Below, piece after piece: positions 20,801-27,677 of a stretch of DNA of 64,000 nucleotides. Source of the stretch: Roseivirga sp. 4D4 (lineage in GTDB: Bacteria > Bacteroidota > Bacteroidia > Cytophagales > Cyclobacteriaceae); assembly GCF_001747095.1 (NCBI RefSeq), contig NZ_MDGP01000001.1, forward strand, positions 1,595,001 to 1,659,000, read 5' to 3'. Each line of letters starts with the position of its first letter. Within the stretch, counting starts at the first letter, position 1. Below the pieces are notes generated by a model. That model ran no database searches, had not been told where the DNA came from, and saw only the letters and a program-made list of their open reading frames with translations. Both the position numbers and the translations under genes were made by a program.

Positions 20801-23254
20801 AGCATTGATGGGATGAACTATCAGAACGGCTCTACTTTTGACAATCTATCTGCAGACAGCTACACGATAACGGTTAGGGATGGAAACAACTGCGAGCAGA
20901 GCACAACGATCCAGCTCACAGAACCTCTGGCCATTTCTGTCCAAACGACCGTCAATAATGTAACCTGTTTTGGCGGAAGTGACGGTATAATTGACGTATC
21001 AGCCTCTGGGGGTACAGGAGGCCTTACATATAGCATAGATGGTACTACCTTCAATAGTAGTGACAACTTTAGCAATCTGGCTGCAGGCAGTTATACTATC
21101 TCTGTGCAAGACGCTTTGGGTTGTACAACTACGATCAGCGCCACTGTGGCAGAGCCGACAGCAATCATGCTCAATTTCGAAGCAGTGGATGTCACATGCA
21201 ATGGTGAAGCTGATGGGCAAATCGCAGGATTTACTTCAGGAGGAACAGCGCCATATCAATATTCATTAGATGGCACGAATTTCCAAGCAGGACCCTTTGC
21301 AGATTTAGCACCGGGCAACTATACGCTTACAGTTATTGATGCCAATAATTGTACAACCACCCAGACAGTCACCATCACTGAACCTGATATCTTGATGGCG
21401 AGCATTACGAATATCGTAGATGCAACCTGCAATGGTGCCGACAATGGTTCAGCAGGTATTTCTGTAACTGGTGGATCAACTCCGTATAGCTATAGCATTA
21501 ATAGTGGAGCTTTCAATACTAGTGTAGACCTGACTGGGTTGTCACCTGCGAACTATTCAATAATCATCAAAGATGCCAATGACTGCGAAACCATAGCAAA
21601 CTTCACTATTACTGAACCAACCGCCATATCAGGAACAGCAATGACAACTGCTGTTTTATGTAATGGTGGCAGTGATGGCACGATAACCGTTACCGCCTCA
21701 GGGGGCACTGGCACTTTGATCTATAGCATCAATGGAACAGATTTTCAGCCCTCTAATATCTTTAGCGGATTGAGCTCTGGTAATTATACCGTCAGTATTA
21801 AGGATGACAATTCCTGTATTTCGACTCTCTCAGCTAATGTTGCTGAGCCAACACCTATACAAGTAAATGCAAGTGTTACTGACCTAACCTGTAATGGAAA
21901 TGGTTCTGGTGAAATTGATATTACAGCAACAGGTGGTACTGGTGCATATGAGTACAGTATTGATGGCACCATTTTTCAAAATACAGAAACTTTCAGTGGC
22001 CTTCAAGCAGGAACTTACACTGTTGTTGTAAGAGATGTGAACAGTTGTACGGTGACTACCAGCATCACAATTACAGAGCCTTCTGTCCTAGGAGCCGGTT
22101 TCAACAACATAAGTCACATTTCTTGTAATGGTGCAAATGATGGTTCTGCTCAAATCGATGTAACTGGAGGTACAGCCCCATTTACCTACAGTGTTAATGG
22201 TGGAAGCTTTAGTTCTTCTATTGACTTGAACAACCTATCACCAGGAGGATATGCAGTAGTAGTTAGAGATGCTAATAATTGCGAAGCCAATGCCAGCTTC
22301 ACAATACTGCAACGTCCTCCTTTAACTGCTACAGTTACTTCAACCCAGCTGGTTTGTAACGGAGATAGTGATGGTTCAATTACGGTAACAGCTACAGGAG
22401 GAACTGGAGACCTGTCATACAGTTTAAATGGTAGTACTTTCCAGCCATCAAGTAACTTTACTGGACTGTCCGCAGGCAATTATACGGTTACCATTAAGGA
22501 TGAAAATGGCTGTGAATTTATTGTGAACACTGACATCACTCAACCGGCAGCGATTCAGGTGAGTACTACAGTGACTAACCTCACCTGCAATGGTGACAAT
22601 ACTGGTGCTGTTGACCTGACTGCCTCTGGTGGAACAGGTGCACTGACCTACTCTATTGATGGGACAAACTTCCAATCGGAAACTAGTTTCAGTGGATTAG
22701 CTGCAGGTAACTACACCTTAGTGGTCAAAGATGACAGTGACTGTACTTTGGCCAGTAATCTGACCATTACAGAACCTGATGTTTTAATGGTTAGCGCAGT
22801 TATAGTGGATGACAATACCATCTCAGCTACAGCTACAGGAGGTACAGGCCCATATGAGTATTCTATAGATGGCACCAACTTTCAAGGAAGCGGCACTTTC
22901 AGCGGACTGACCAATGGCAATTACAATGTGACAGTTCGCGATGCAAATCAGTGTATGGCTAGCATTTCCCAAACGCTGATAGTAACCTCTTTCGATAAAA
23001 CAGGACACTCGGTCAGTGTCAAAACCTACCCTAACCCTACCCAGGGAGAATTGATAATCACTGGTTTATCTACAGGTGATAAAATCTCCTTGATGAATGT
23101 AAACGGACTCAAGTTGATACAGGATAGGAAGGTTCAAAAAGATGGTGACTTAACCCTTGACATTTCCGAACTCCCTAATGGTATCATTTTAATAAGGGTT
23201 CAAGACAAAGCGGGTATTATAAAAGGTGTTCGGAAGGTGATAAAAAAGACCTAA
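17879..23254 (+). CDS. Cassette 3 SprB-repeat adhesin with N-terminal propeller and T9SS sorting domain
   Basis: Predicted surface protein of 1791 aa. The signal peptide ends at about residue 20 (LNAQ). Residues about 20-495 resemble the propeller-like N-terminus of adhesin 1 (FIARYSGQTGALINH, FLAKYDANLDYQAHIDFGEG). A Cys-containing linker follows (CFGDSYTIGN...GTYLDVLEDQNGCDS). From about 540 to 1702 there are 14 SprB-type repeats with two Cys each, plus the terminal unit without the first Cys (VDDNTISATATGGTGPYEYS). A type A T9SS domain starts near 1703 (TYPNPTQGE) and ends KGVRKVIKKT. Domain order equals that of adhesin 1 but with more repeats. Likely an adhesin of the outer surface; its ligand is unknown. 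Confidence 0.92.
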   Translation: MKRLLIFLIMCCCLSTLNAQHNFDFVYSFEQGGNTPILIDGPQNRTYVLLQPSGSVTLDPKNGFLRTSRPTNYPGSVFYAIGIYNDDGSYYRGFIIDVEAGSDRIKMDVADNGDIYIFSAFKDQALLDQSNPTTRTIDESGKAGFFIARYSGQTGALINHMHSAYASSTQIVEGQNIKVLPNGQIAVTGNLTDQIDMSFGNNTGVFGTNGSIETFVGLYNADLSYDKGFTFGGQGVLNAIDVTSTNDVVVVGYVANNATIDIDPAAGQISLTNANRNRNFLAKYDANLDYQAHIDFGEGNVSASRFVTIDEHDSIYFASNTAWEGIMDNTRDRLDLDNSSGTFDAVTAQNRGVFIGKYSKDLVFGGGTVLGGKEDMPVFFRELDVKNDKIYLNVAEYNASGPNQVDLSPRDKPTFLINKNFSVLMTMDRNFDVIGFDRIPGSYNRAAVIGSNGDIMYVGSTGNNNDVNSGSGVNTPGQSGMYIAKMSSCTGSITSNTPAVCFGDSYTIGNNAYTQEGTYLDVLEDQNGCDSLVVTSLFFPSSPVTPVITSFTDITCNGASDGTITLNITGGIAPYEVSGDGVQFFPFPDNNLLTNVPPINNQPLIIRDANGCITNTAPVTIQEPSALSFNPATISAPTCTNGNDGSIVISVQGGTAPYSYSLDGVTYQPNDTFSGVLSSGDQIIYVQDANGCEISETVTIPDALPLDATITTTATTSCGVVDGTITISSPVNGQAPYEFSIDGGTTFQATTLFSGLSAGIYTITIKDNNGCTNDVQTTITEPSAITATTTFIDPLCNGSADGSITVATVGGGVAPYEYSINGGTFQTGSTFNGLSGGTYIITVKDATNCTFSITNTLIEPSPLTLVATVTSDVICNGGDNGVVTLTAGGGTGVYQYEIIGQAVTTNNIFTELSAGNYIFMVTDVNGCTTSVQTTVGEPTQIVLSASITKSLACNGDTNGEVSATASGGTGPYTFSIDGMNYQNGSTFDNLSADSYTITVRDGNNCEQSTTIQLTEPLAISVQTTVNNVTCFGGSDGIIDVSASGGTGGLTYSIDGTTFNSSDNFSNLAAGSYTISVQDALGCTTTISATVAEPTAIMLNFEAVDVTCNGEADGQIAGFTSGGTAPYQYSLDGTNFQAGPFADLAPGNYTLTVIDANNCTTTQTVTITEPDILMASITNIVDATCNGADNGSAGISVTGGSTPYSYSINSGAFNTSVDLTGLSPANYSIIIKDANDCETIANFTITEPTAISGTAMTTAVLCNGGSDGTITVTASGGTGTLIYSINGTDFQPSNIFSGLSSGNYTVSIKDDNSCISTLSANVAEPTPIQVNASVTDLTCNGNGSGEIDITATGGTGAYEYSIDGTIFQNTETFSGLQAGTYTVVVRDVNSCTVTTSITITEPSVLGAGFNNISHISCNGANDGSAQIDVTGGTAPFTYSVNGGSFSSSIDLNNLSPGGYAVVVRDANNCEANASFTILQRPPLTATVTSTQLVCNGDSDGSITVTATGGTGDLSYSLNGSTFQPSSNFTGLSAGNYTVTIKDENGCEFIVNTDITQPAAIQVSTTVTNLTCNGDNTGAVDLTASGGTGALTYSIDGTNFQSETSFSGLAAGNYTLVVKDDSDCTLASNLTITEPDVLMVSAVIVDDNTISATATGGTGPYEYSIDGTNFQGSGTFSGLTNGNYNVTVRDANQCMASISQTLIVTSFDKTGHSVSVKTYPNPTQGELIITGLSTGDKISLMNVNGLKLIQDRKVQKDGDLTLDISELPNGIILIRVQDKAGIIKGVRKVIKKT

Positions 23255-23275
23255 GGTGAGTAAGCAAACCTTTCC

Positions 23276-23341
23276 GGCTGCTCATACGGAGTAGCCCTTT
23301 TTCACACATAAGCCATCCCGATACACCGGGGTGGCTTTTTA
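23276..23341 (+). terminator. Double hairpin after adhesin 3
   Basis: GGCTGCTC/GAGTAGCC (23276-23296) is followed by CTTTTT. GCCATCCCG/CGGGGTGGC (about 23312-23335) is followed by TTTTT. It shares long identical stretches with the module at 14466, showing that the 3' flank was duplicated with the cassette. Confidence 0.82.
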
Positions 23342-23421
23342 ATTTCTTACCAAAAAGGTATCAGTCTTTTGAAATCCAGTAATCTATTTTTTTAAAGACT
23401 CATTATGCTTTAATTCAGGAC

Positions 23422-24162
23422 ATGAAAATCACCCTCTCACTTTCTATACTTTTAATTACCGCTCTAACCTTCGCGCAAGATTCAAAGAAATACTATCTGG
23501 ACAGCGAACTGAAAACTGTCCGAAGTAAAAAGAAGGCTTCTTTTTATGAGATAAGAGAGGGACAAGGTACTCGAAACAGCTTTATTGGCAAGTCGACACT
23601 TTACACGTTAGAAGACAAACTGGTCCATTATGAATTCTTGTATAAAGGCAAACGTGATGGAACCTTTGTCTCATTTGATCCTAAGAACGGTGCAAAAACG
23701 ATAGGTAATTTTAAAAAAGGGAAAAGAACTGGAACTTGGTACAAAACGGATTTCCAAGGAAATATTATTAGTTCGTTTGAATATAATAAGGAAGGCGAAA
23801 TTGAAAATAAAGTTGATTTTGAATCGAATGACAGCATTTTCTATGCGCTCACTAATTTGCCACCTGAATACGCTCAGGGTAGTTCAGCATGGAATTCTTA
23901 TTTGAGAAAGTCTCTGAGATATCCAAGCGAAATGGCACGAGGGGGCTTTTCTGGTAAAATTGAAATTCATTATCTAATCTCTGAAAGTGGACAGATTATT
24001 GACTCCTATATTGTTAAGTCTCCTCATCCACAAATTTCAGATCATATAACAAAACTGGTAAAGGAAAGCGGTGAATGGCGTGGTGCTATAAAGGCTGGAA
24101 AAACTGTAAATTCCATATATGTGTATTTATCTTCTTACAACTTTCTTGATCTAAGAAACTAA
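23422..24162 (+). CDS. Secreted MORN-repeat protein with TonB C-terminal domain
   Basis: Protein of 246 aa with a signal peptide (LLITALTFAQ). Residues about 65-130 contain MORN-type units (YKGKRDGTFVSFD, FKKGKRTGTWYKTD). The last 100 residues resemble the TonB C-terminal fold: LRYPSEMARGGFSGKIEIHYLI, then a GQIIDSYIVKSPHPQI element and a Trp/Gly-Lys end. There is no N-terminal transmembrane anchor and no proline-rich spacer, so it is not a classical TonB. Such MORN/TonB_C proteins are common in Bacteroidota and of unknown role. It is separated from adhesin 3 by the double hairpin and is probably transcribed on its own. Confidence 0.75.
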   Translation: MKITLSLSILLITALTFAQDSKKYYLDSELKTVRSKKKASFYEIREGQGTRNSFIGKSTLYTLEDKLVHYEFLYKGKRDGTFVSFDPKNGAKTIGNFKKGKRTGTWYKTDFQGNIISSFEYNKEGEIENKVDFESNDSIFYALTNLPPEYAQGSSAWNSYLRKSLRYPSEMARGGFSGKIEIHYLISESGQIIDSYIVKSPHPQISDHITKLVKESGEWRGAIKAGKTVNSIYVYLSSYNFLDLRN

Positions 24163-24176
24163 CTGCTGAACAATCA

Positions 24177-24427
24177 ATGCTCAACACTGTATACGACAGA
24201 TTAATCAGCCCAATACTTGTCTTATTGTTCACATTGATCACTACGACATCACGGTCACAAATAGAAACGACACTCTATACCGATGCTGAGGAAAAAATGG
24301 GAAAATGGACAAATCAGAAGTTGCTTATTACGAGTTAAACAATGGCTTTAATTGCAATGATATTATAAAACAGTACTACCCCAATCATTTGCTCAAGGCA
24401 CTTTATAATCACTTAATAACAATCTAA
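24177..24427 (+). pseudogene. Frameshifted, truncated remnant of a MORN/TonB-type paralogue
   Basis: An ATG at 24177 opens 53 codons with a signal peptide (LISPILVLLFTLITTTSRSQ) and then TLYTDAEEKMGK, ending at 24338. In the -1 frame from 24305 the sequence continues MDKSEVAYYELNNG to a stop at 24425. Joined, the stretch TLYTDAEEK...KSEVAYYELNNG lines up with YYLDSELK...KKASFYEIREGQ of the upstream gene at 23422. The shift falls in an A-rich run near 24290-24305, and nothing of the MORN or TonB part remains. I read it as the decayed 5' end of a tandem duplicate. A short intact secreted peptide (24177-24338) is the alternative. Confidence 0.5.
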
Positions 24428-24449
24428 TACACAAAAATAGATCAACCAT

Positions 24450-24824
24450 ATGGAAGTAATTAATCGTTTAATGACCAACATCTGCTCTGAAGACTTAGCA
24501 AAGAGCAGAGATTTCTATGTGAGCCTTTTTGACTTCAACATAGACTATGACAGCGATTGGTTTATACACCTAATTTCTAAAGACAAGTCTCTAGAGCTCG
24601 GTATCATTCTGCAATCCAGCGAGTTAATTCCCGATGAATTTCAGAAAAGACCACAGGGCTTCTACATAACCTTCGTTGTAGAAAATGTTGATGATGTCTT
24701 TAAAACAGCCTCTCCAGAGGGCTATGAAATCATAAGCGAGCCACACGACACTTTCTATGGGCAAAGAAGAATGCTCCTCAAGGACCCCAATGGTACCTTG
24801 GTGGATGTTTCTTCGCCAATTTAG
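24450..24824 (+). CDS. VOC-superfamily (glyoxalase/bleomycin-resistance-like) protein
   Basis: Small cytoplasmic protein of 124 aa with the paired beta-alpha-beta-beta-beta layout of the vicinal oxygen chelate superfamily. The N-terminal module has LAKSRDFYVSLFDFNIDYDSDWFIHL. The second module has GFYITFVVENVDDVFKTA and closes with RRMLLKDPNGTLVDVSSP. The usual metal-binding Glu of the last strand (NGxxxE/D) is Asp here. No substrate can be assigned, and many such stand-alone proteins remain uncharacterised. Monocistronic by position. Confidence 0.8.
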   Translation: MEVINRLMTNICSEDLAKSRDFYVSLFDFNIDYDSDWFIHLISKDKSLELGIILQSSELIPDEFQKRPQGFYITFVVENVDDVFKTASPEGYEIISEPHDTFYGQRRMLLKDPNGTLVDVSSPI

Positions 24825-24916
24825 TCTCGGCTCAAAAAAGACTACACTTTGGCATGACCTTAGCTTAGCAAAGATAGGTAGCACAATTGCTTTATCTCAA
24901 CCAAAAAGCTCAGTCA

Positions 24917-25849
24917 ATGAACAAATTCCTGCGCATTATCCGGAAGACCCTAGTCTATAGCTTTGTATTCCTTGTACTCCTGGGTATTACTGGCTATATC
25001 TATTTATACAAATTGCCAAAAGGGCCAGAAGTCACCAGTCCCACTCTCATTTTAGATGGGAAAGACACCTTTGTGATGTATGCCTATGAGGAAAGTAGAA
25101 GGAAGTCCATACGAGTTTGGACCTATAAACCTGAGGGTTGGCAAAGCGGAGATAAAATTGTCTTCGTGATGCATGGAGGTGGAAGAAATGCAGATGATTA
25201 TCTTGATGCATGGGTAACGATGGCCGAGGAGAATAACCTACTCATCTTGGTTCCGGAATTCGAAAACAAGTTCGCTAGGTACACGACTAACGATTACCAA
25301 GAAGGTAATCTCTTCACCTTTTTTGGCACCAAAAACCCCAAAGAAGAATGGGCATATACCGTCATAGAAAACATATTCGACCACGTCAAATCGGTTAATG
25401 ATATAGCCAATAGTACTTATGACATCTTCGGACATTCTGCGGGTGGACAATTTGTTCATCGAATGACAATGTTTATGCCTGATGCTCGCATTGAAACTGC
25501 CATAGCGGCTAATGCAGGATTCTATTCTTTCCCAAACGATGACATCAGATACCCTTATGGAATAGAGAATGCAGTCAGTGAAACTGATTTAGAATTGGCC
25601 TATCAAAAGAAGCTGATCATACTTTTAGGGGAACTGGACAATGATCCAAGCTTAGGGACTTTCAGAACAACGGATATGGCAATGCAACAAGGCGCTCATA
25701 GACTAGAACGTGGTTCGAACTTTTATGAAGCCAATGCTCAGTTGAGTCGCTCAAGCACTTGGGCTTTTAACTGGGAAATTGACACGGTTAAAAATGTTGG
25801 TCATGATTACAGAAATATGTCTAAGGCCGCCATCAAGTGGCTAGACTAA
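24917..25849 (+). CDS. Membrane-anchored alpha/beta hydrolase (esterase / PHB-depolymerase-like)
   Basis: Hydrolase of 310 aa from ATG 24917; the in-frame TTG at 24887 would only add ten residues before the anchor. One N-terminal transmembrane helix (about 11-31) is followed by a periplasmic alpha/beta hydrolase domain. The oxyanion-hole motif HGGGRNADDY is near 86. The nucleophile elbow FGHSAGGQ has Ser174, and His296 (VGHDYRNM) is the likely catalytic His. The motif set resembles poly-3-hydroxybutyrate depolymerase/feruloyl-esterase-like proteins, but the substrate is not evident. A hairpin terminator follows. Confidence 0.8.
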   Translation: MNKFLRIIRKTLVYSFVFLVLLGITGYIYLYKLPKGPEVTSPTLILDGKDTFVMYAYEESRRKSIRVWTYKPEGWQSGDKIVFVMHGGGRNADDYLDAWVTMAEENNLLILVPEFENKFARYTTNDYQEGNLFTFFGTKNPKEEWAYTVIENIFDHVKSVNDIANSTYDIFGHSAGGQFVHRMTMFMPDARIETAIAANAGFYSFPNDDIRYPYGIENAVSETDLELAYQKKLIILLGELDNDPSLGTFRTTDMAMQQGAHRLERGSNFYEANAQLSRSSTWAFNWEIDTVKNVGHDYRNMSKAAIKWLD

Positions 25850-25876
25850 AATCCTTGAGTCATTCTTGACGGTAAC

Positions 25877-25916
25877 AAAAAAGCCACTCCGACATGACGG
25901 GGTGGCTTTTTATTTT
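25877..25916 (+). terminator. Bidirectional hairpin terminator
   Basis: AAAAAAGCCACTCC is opposed by GGGGTGGCTTTTTATTTT around a short loop, with A-run and T-run on the two sides. It lies between two converging genes (hydrolase + and carboxypeptidase -) and can serve both. Confidence 0.8.
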
Positions 25917-25931
25917 AGTGTAATACCTTGA

Positions 25932-27671
25932 TTATCTGGTTACGACACCACCTTTAGCACTGTCTACCGTAATGGTGTACTTGCCTCTTCCGCTAACAAT
26001 CCAGCGAACCTTGACAACTGAATTACCAGGGATATTATTGATCCTTATCTTTTCAGGCTCTGCCTTCTGTTCTCTAGTGAAATCTCTGTCCTCATTATCC
26101 ACGATCATACCTGCTTGCACATCTACACCTGAAATGCTGATGTAGTCAGGACGCTCAATCTTATATTTCAAATCTTGAGATGCGTGAGTAGGCATCAATC
26201 TATCATTCTGGATATAAGCTGTGATTTCTCTTAATCCACCACCCAAGTCTTTCTCTTTCACTTCAGGGATGCTCAAGTTCGGCATATGGAAAGCGTGATA
26301 GAGTGTAAAGGCCATATTTCTATGCAACTCTTCTTCTAGCATAAAGCCAGGGGTCGCACGACCGAAATTCTTTTTGAAACCACCGATTTCAATTTCACCA
26401 TAGGTCGGGTGATTGTAAGGTTTCCATGGTTCGAAAGCATCGCCCATCAACAACTCAGTATCGATATCATAATTCAGGTTTTGTCCACCTTCATTATTCT
26501 TATAGTAGGCAAAACGTGTGAATATCTCATTGGAGAAAGTGTAGATACCTCTACTACCATACATCCAATCCAGCTCACCACCGAATACAGAGTACAAATC
26601 CTTGTACACTACTAGGTAATTGTAACCCGGCATGATCTTCTCTCCTTTTCGGCCAATAGCATCATATATTCTGATATCCGCTCTGTTGTAAGTCGAAAGA
26701 TCTTCCTGAGCGCCAGGTCCACGAAGGATCATTCCTCCTGAGTTATGATAACTCTGTCCACCAGCGATATTCGGATGTGCTAACACGAAGTCCGCGACAT
26801 TTCTGTTCTCAGGTACGCTGAAAGGATATTTATATGCACCCCTCTGGATATAATCCGGCTGCCATTTCCATGCCCAGTCCCTGTTCGGATCGTAATAACC
26901 TACGCGATCCTCATTTACAAGGCCATCACCATCATTATCGATACCTTCTTGACCCAGCATTTCATATCGCTGCACATTTGCAGGAACATTATCATCCACT
27001 CCAACCACAATCATCTTACGTGGATCTTTAGGGTCAAGAATGAAGTTTCCTGTAGCACTCTTTCTTCTCATTTGAGTGATAGAGCCATTACCATCGAGAT
27101 CATCTGGAGCATCTTCATCGAAGAGGCCGTCACGGTCATCATCAAGAGGAATCATTCCTGAACGTGGAGAACTGCCTGTATTAGGCTGCTTCATATAGTC
27201 ATTTCGTGCATCCGGATTGATGGTTGGAATGATATAGAAAATACGATCGTCCAACATCTGAGTGATATAGTCTACATCACCATAGTTTTCCGTCAGGTAC
27301 CAGGCAGTATAGATTGATATCTCAGCACCCTGAATCTCATTCGAGTGAATATTTCCATCAATATAGAAACCAGGCTTACGGTCTGGATTTCCCTTCTCGT
27401 AATTGGTAATCTGTAACATCCACATATCACGACCTTCATAAGATTTACCAATAGATACCCTTTTCACAAGATTAGGGTGAGCATCAGCAATCCTCTTGGT
27501 CAATGCAGCATGCCCCTCAGCAGTGTAATAGCGATTAAAGCTAATTTGAACTTTGGGGTTGTGCGGTGAGCCTACAGCTCTGAATATCTCATCTGCGCTT
27601 TGCGCAAAAGCTGGGGTTATAAACCCAAGTAAGCAAATCGATAGAGCGAGTTTGTTTATATACTTTTTCAT
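25932..27671 (-). CDS. M14-family zinc carboxypeptidase, secreted
   Basis: Secreted metallopeptidase of 579 aa with a signal peptide ending AFAQ. The M14 domain covers about 45-430. Zinc ligands His109 and Glu112 lie in DGNIHSNEIQGAE, a substrate-binding Arg is in NPDAR, the third zinc ligand is in QSYHNSGG, and the catalytic Glu is in YTFSNE. Two acidic DxDxDG insertions (DDDRDGLFDED, DNDGDGLVNED) look like calcium-binding loops. The C-terminus is a beta-type region without a T9SS sorting domain, so periplasmic or outer-membrane-released location is likely. The gene lies 6 bp after a paralogue (27678-29300) that has lost these residues, and the two are probably one transcript. Confidence 0.9.
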   Translation of the reverse strand: MKKYINKLALSICLLGFITPAFAQSADEIFRAVGSPHNPKVQISFNRYYTAEGHAALTKRIADAHPNLVKRVSIGKSYEGRDMWMLQITNYEKGNPDRKPGFYIDGNIHSNEIQGAEISIYTAWYLTENYGDVDYITQMLDDRIFYIIPTINPDARNDYMKQPNTGSSPRSGMIPLDDDRDGLFDEDAPDDLDGNGSITQMRRKSATGNFILDPKDPRKMIVVGVDDNVPANVQRYEMLGQEGIDNDGDGLVNEDRVGYYDPNRDWAWKWQPDYIQRGAYKYPFSVPENRNVADFVLAHPNIAGGQSYHNSGGMILRGPGAQEDLSTYNRADIRIYDAIGRKGEKIMPGYNYLVVYKDLYSVFGGELDWMYGSRGIYTFSNEIFTRFAYYKNNEGGQNLNYDIDTELLMGDAFEPWKPYNHPTYGEIEIGGFKKNFGRATPGFMLEEELHRNMAFTLYHAFHMPNLSIPEVKEKDLGGGLREITAYIQNDRLMPTHASQDLKYKIERPDYISISGVDVQAGMIVDNEDRDFTREQKAEPEKIRINNIPGNSVVKVRWIVSGRGKYTITVDSAKGGVVTR

Positions 27672-27677
27672 GTCGGC

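Noticed and set aside
7928..22675. Many open frames on the minus strand inside the adhesin genes
   Set aside because: They mirror the repetitive Ser/Thr/Gly-rich coding strand, lack starts with context and give recurring artefact sequences. They are shadows of the real genes.
2230..22980. Regular repeats in the adhesin genes as a possible CRISPR or satellite array
   Set aside because: The period is about 235 bp, in frame and divergent at the DNA level. They are protein repeats in open frames, with no short identical repeats and unique spacers.
24887..24916. TTG at 24887 as start of the hydrolase
   Set aside because: The ATG at 24917 begins directly at the basic residues before the membrane anchor; the extra ten residues look like untranslated sequence.
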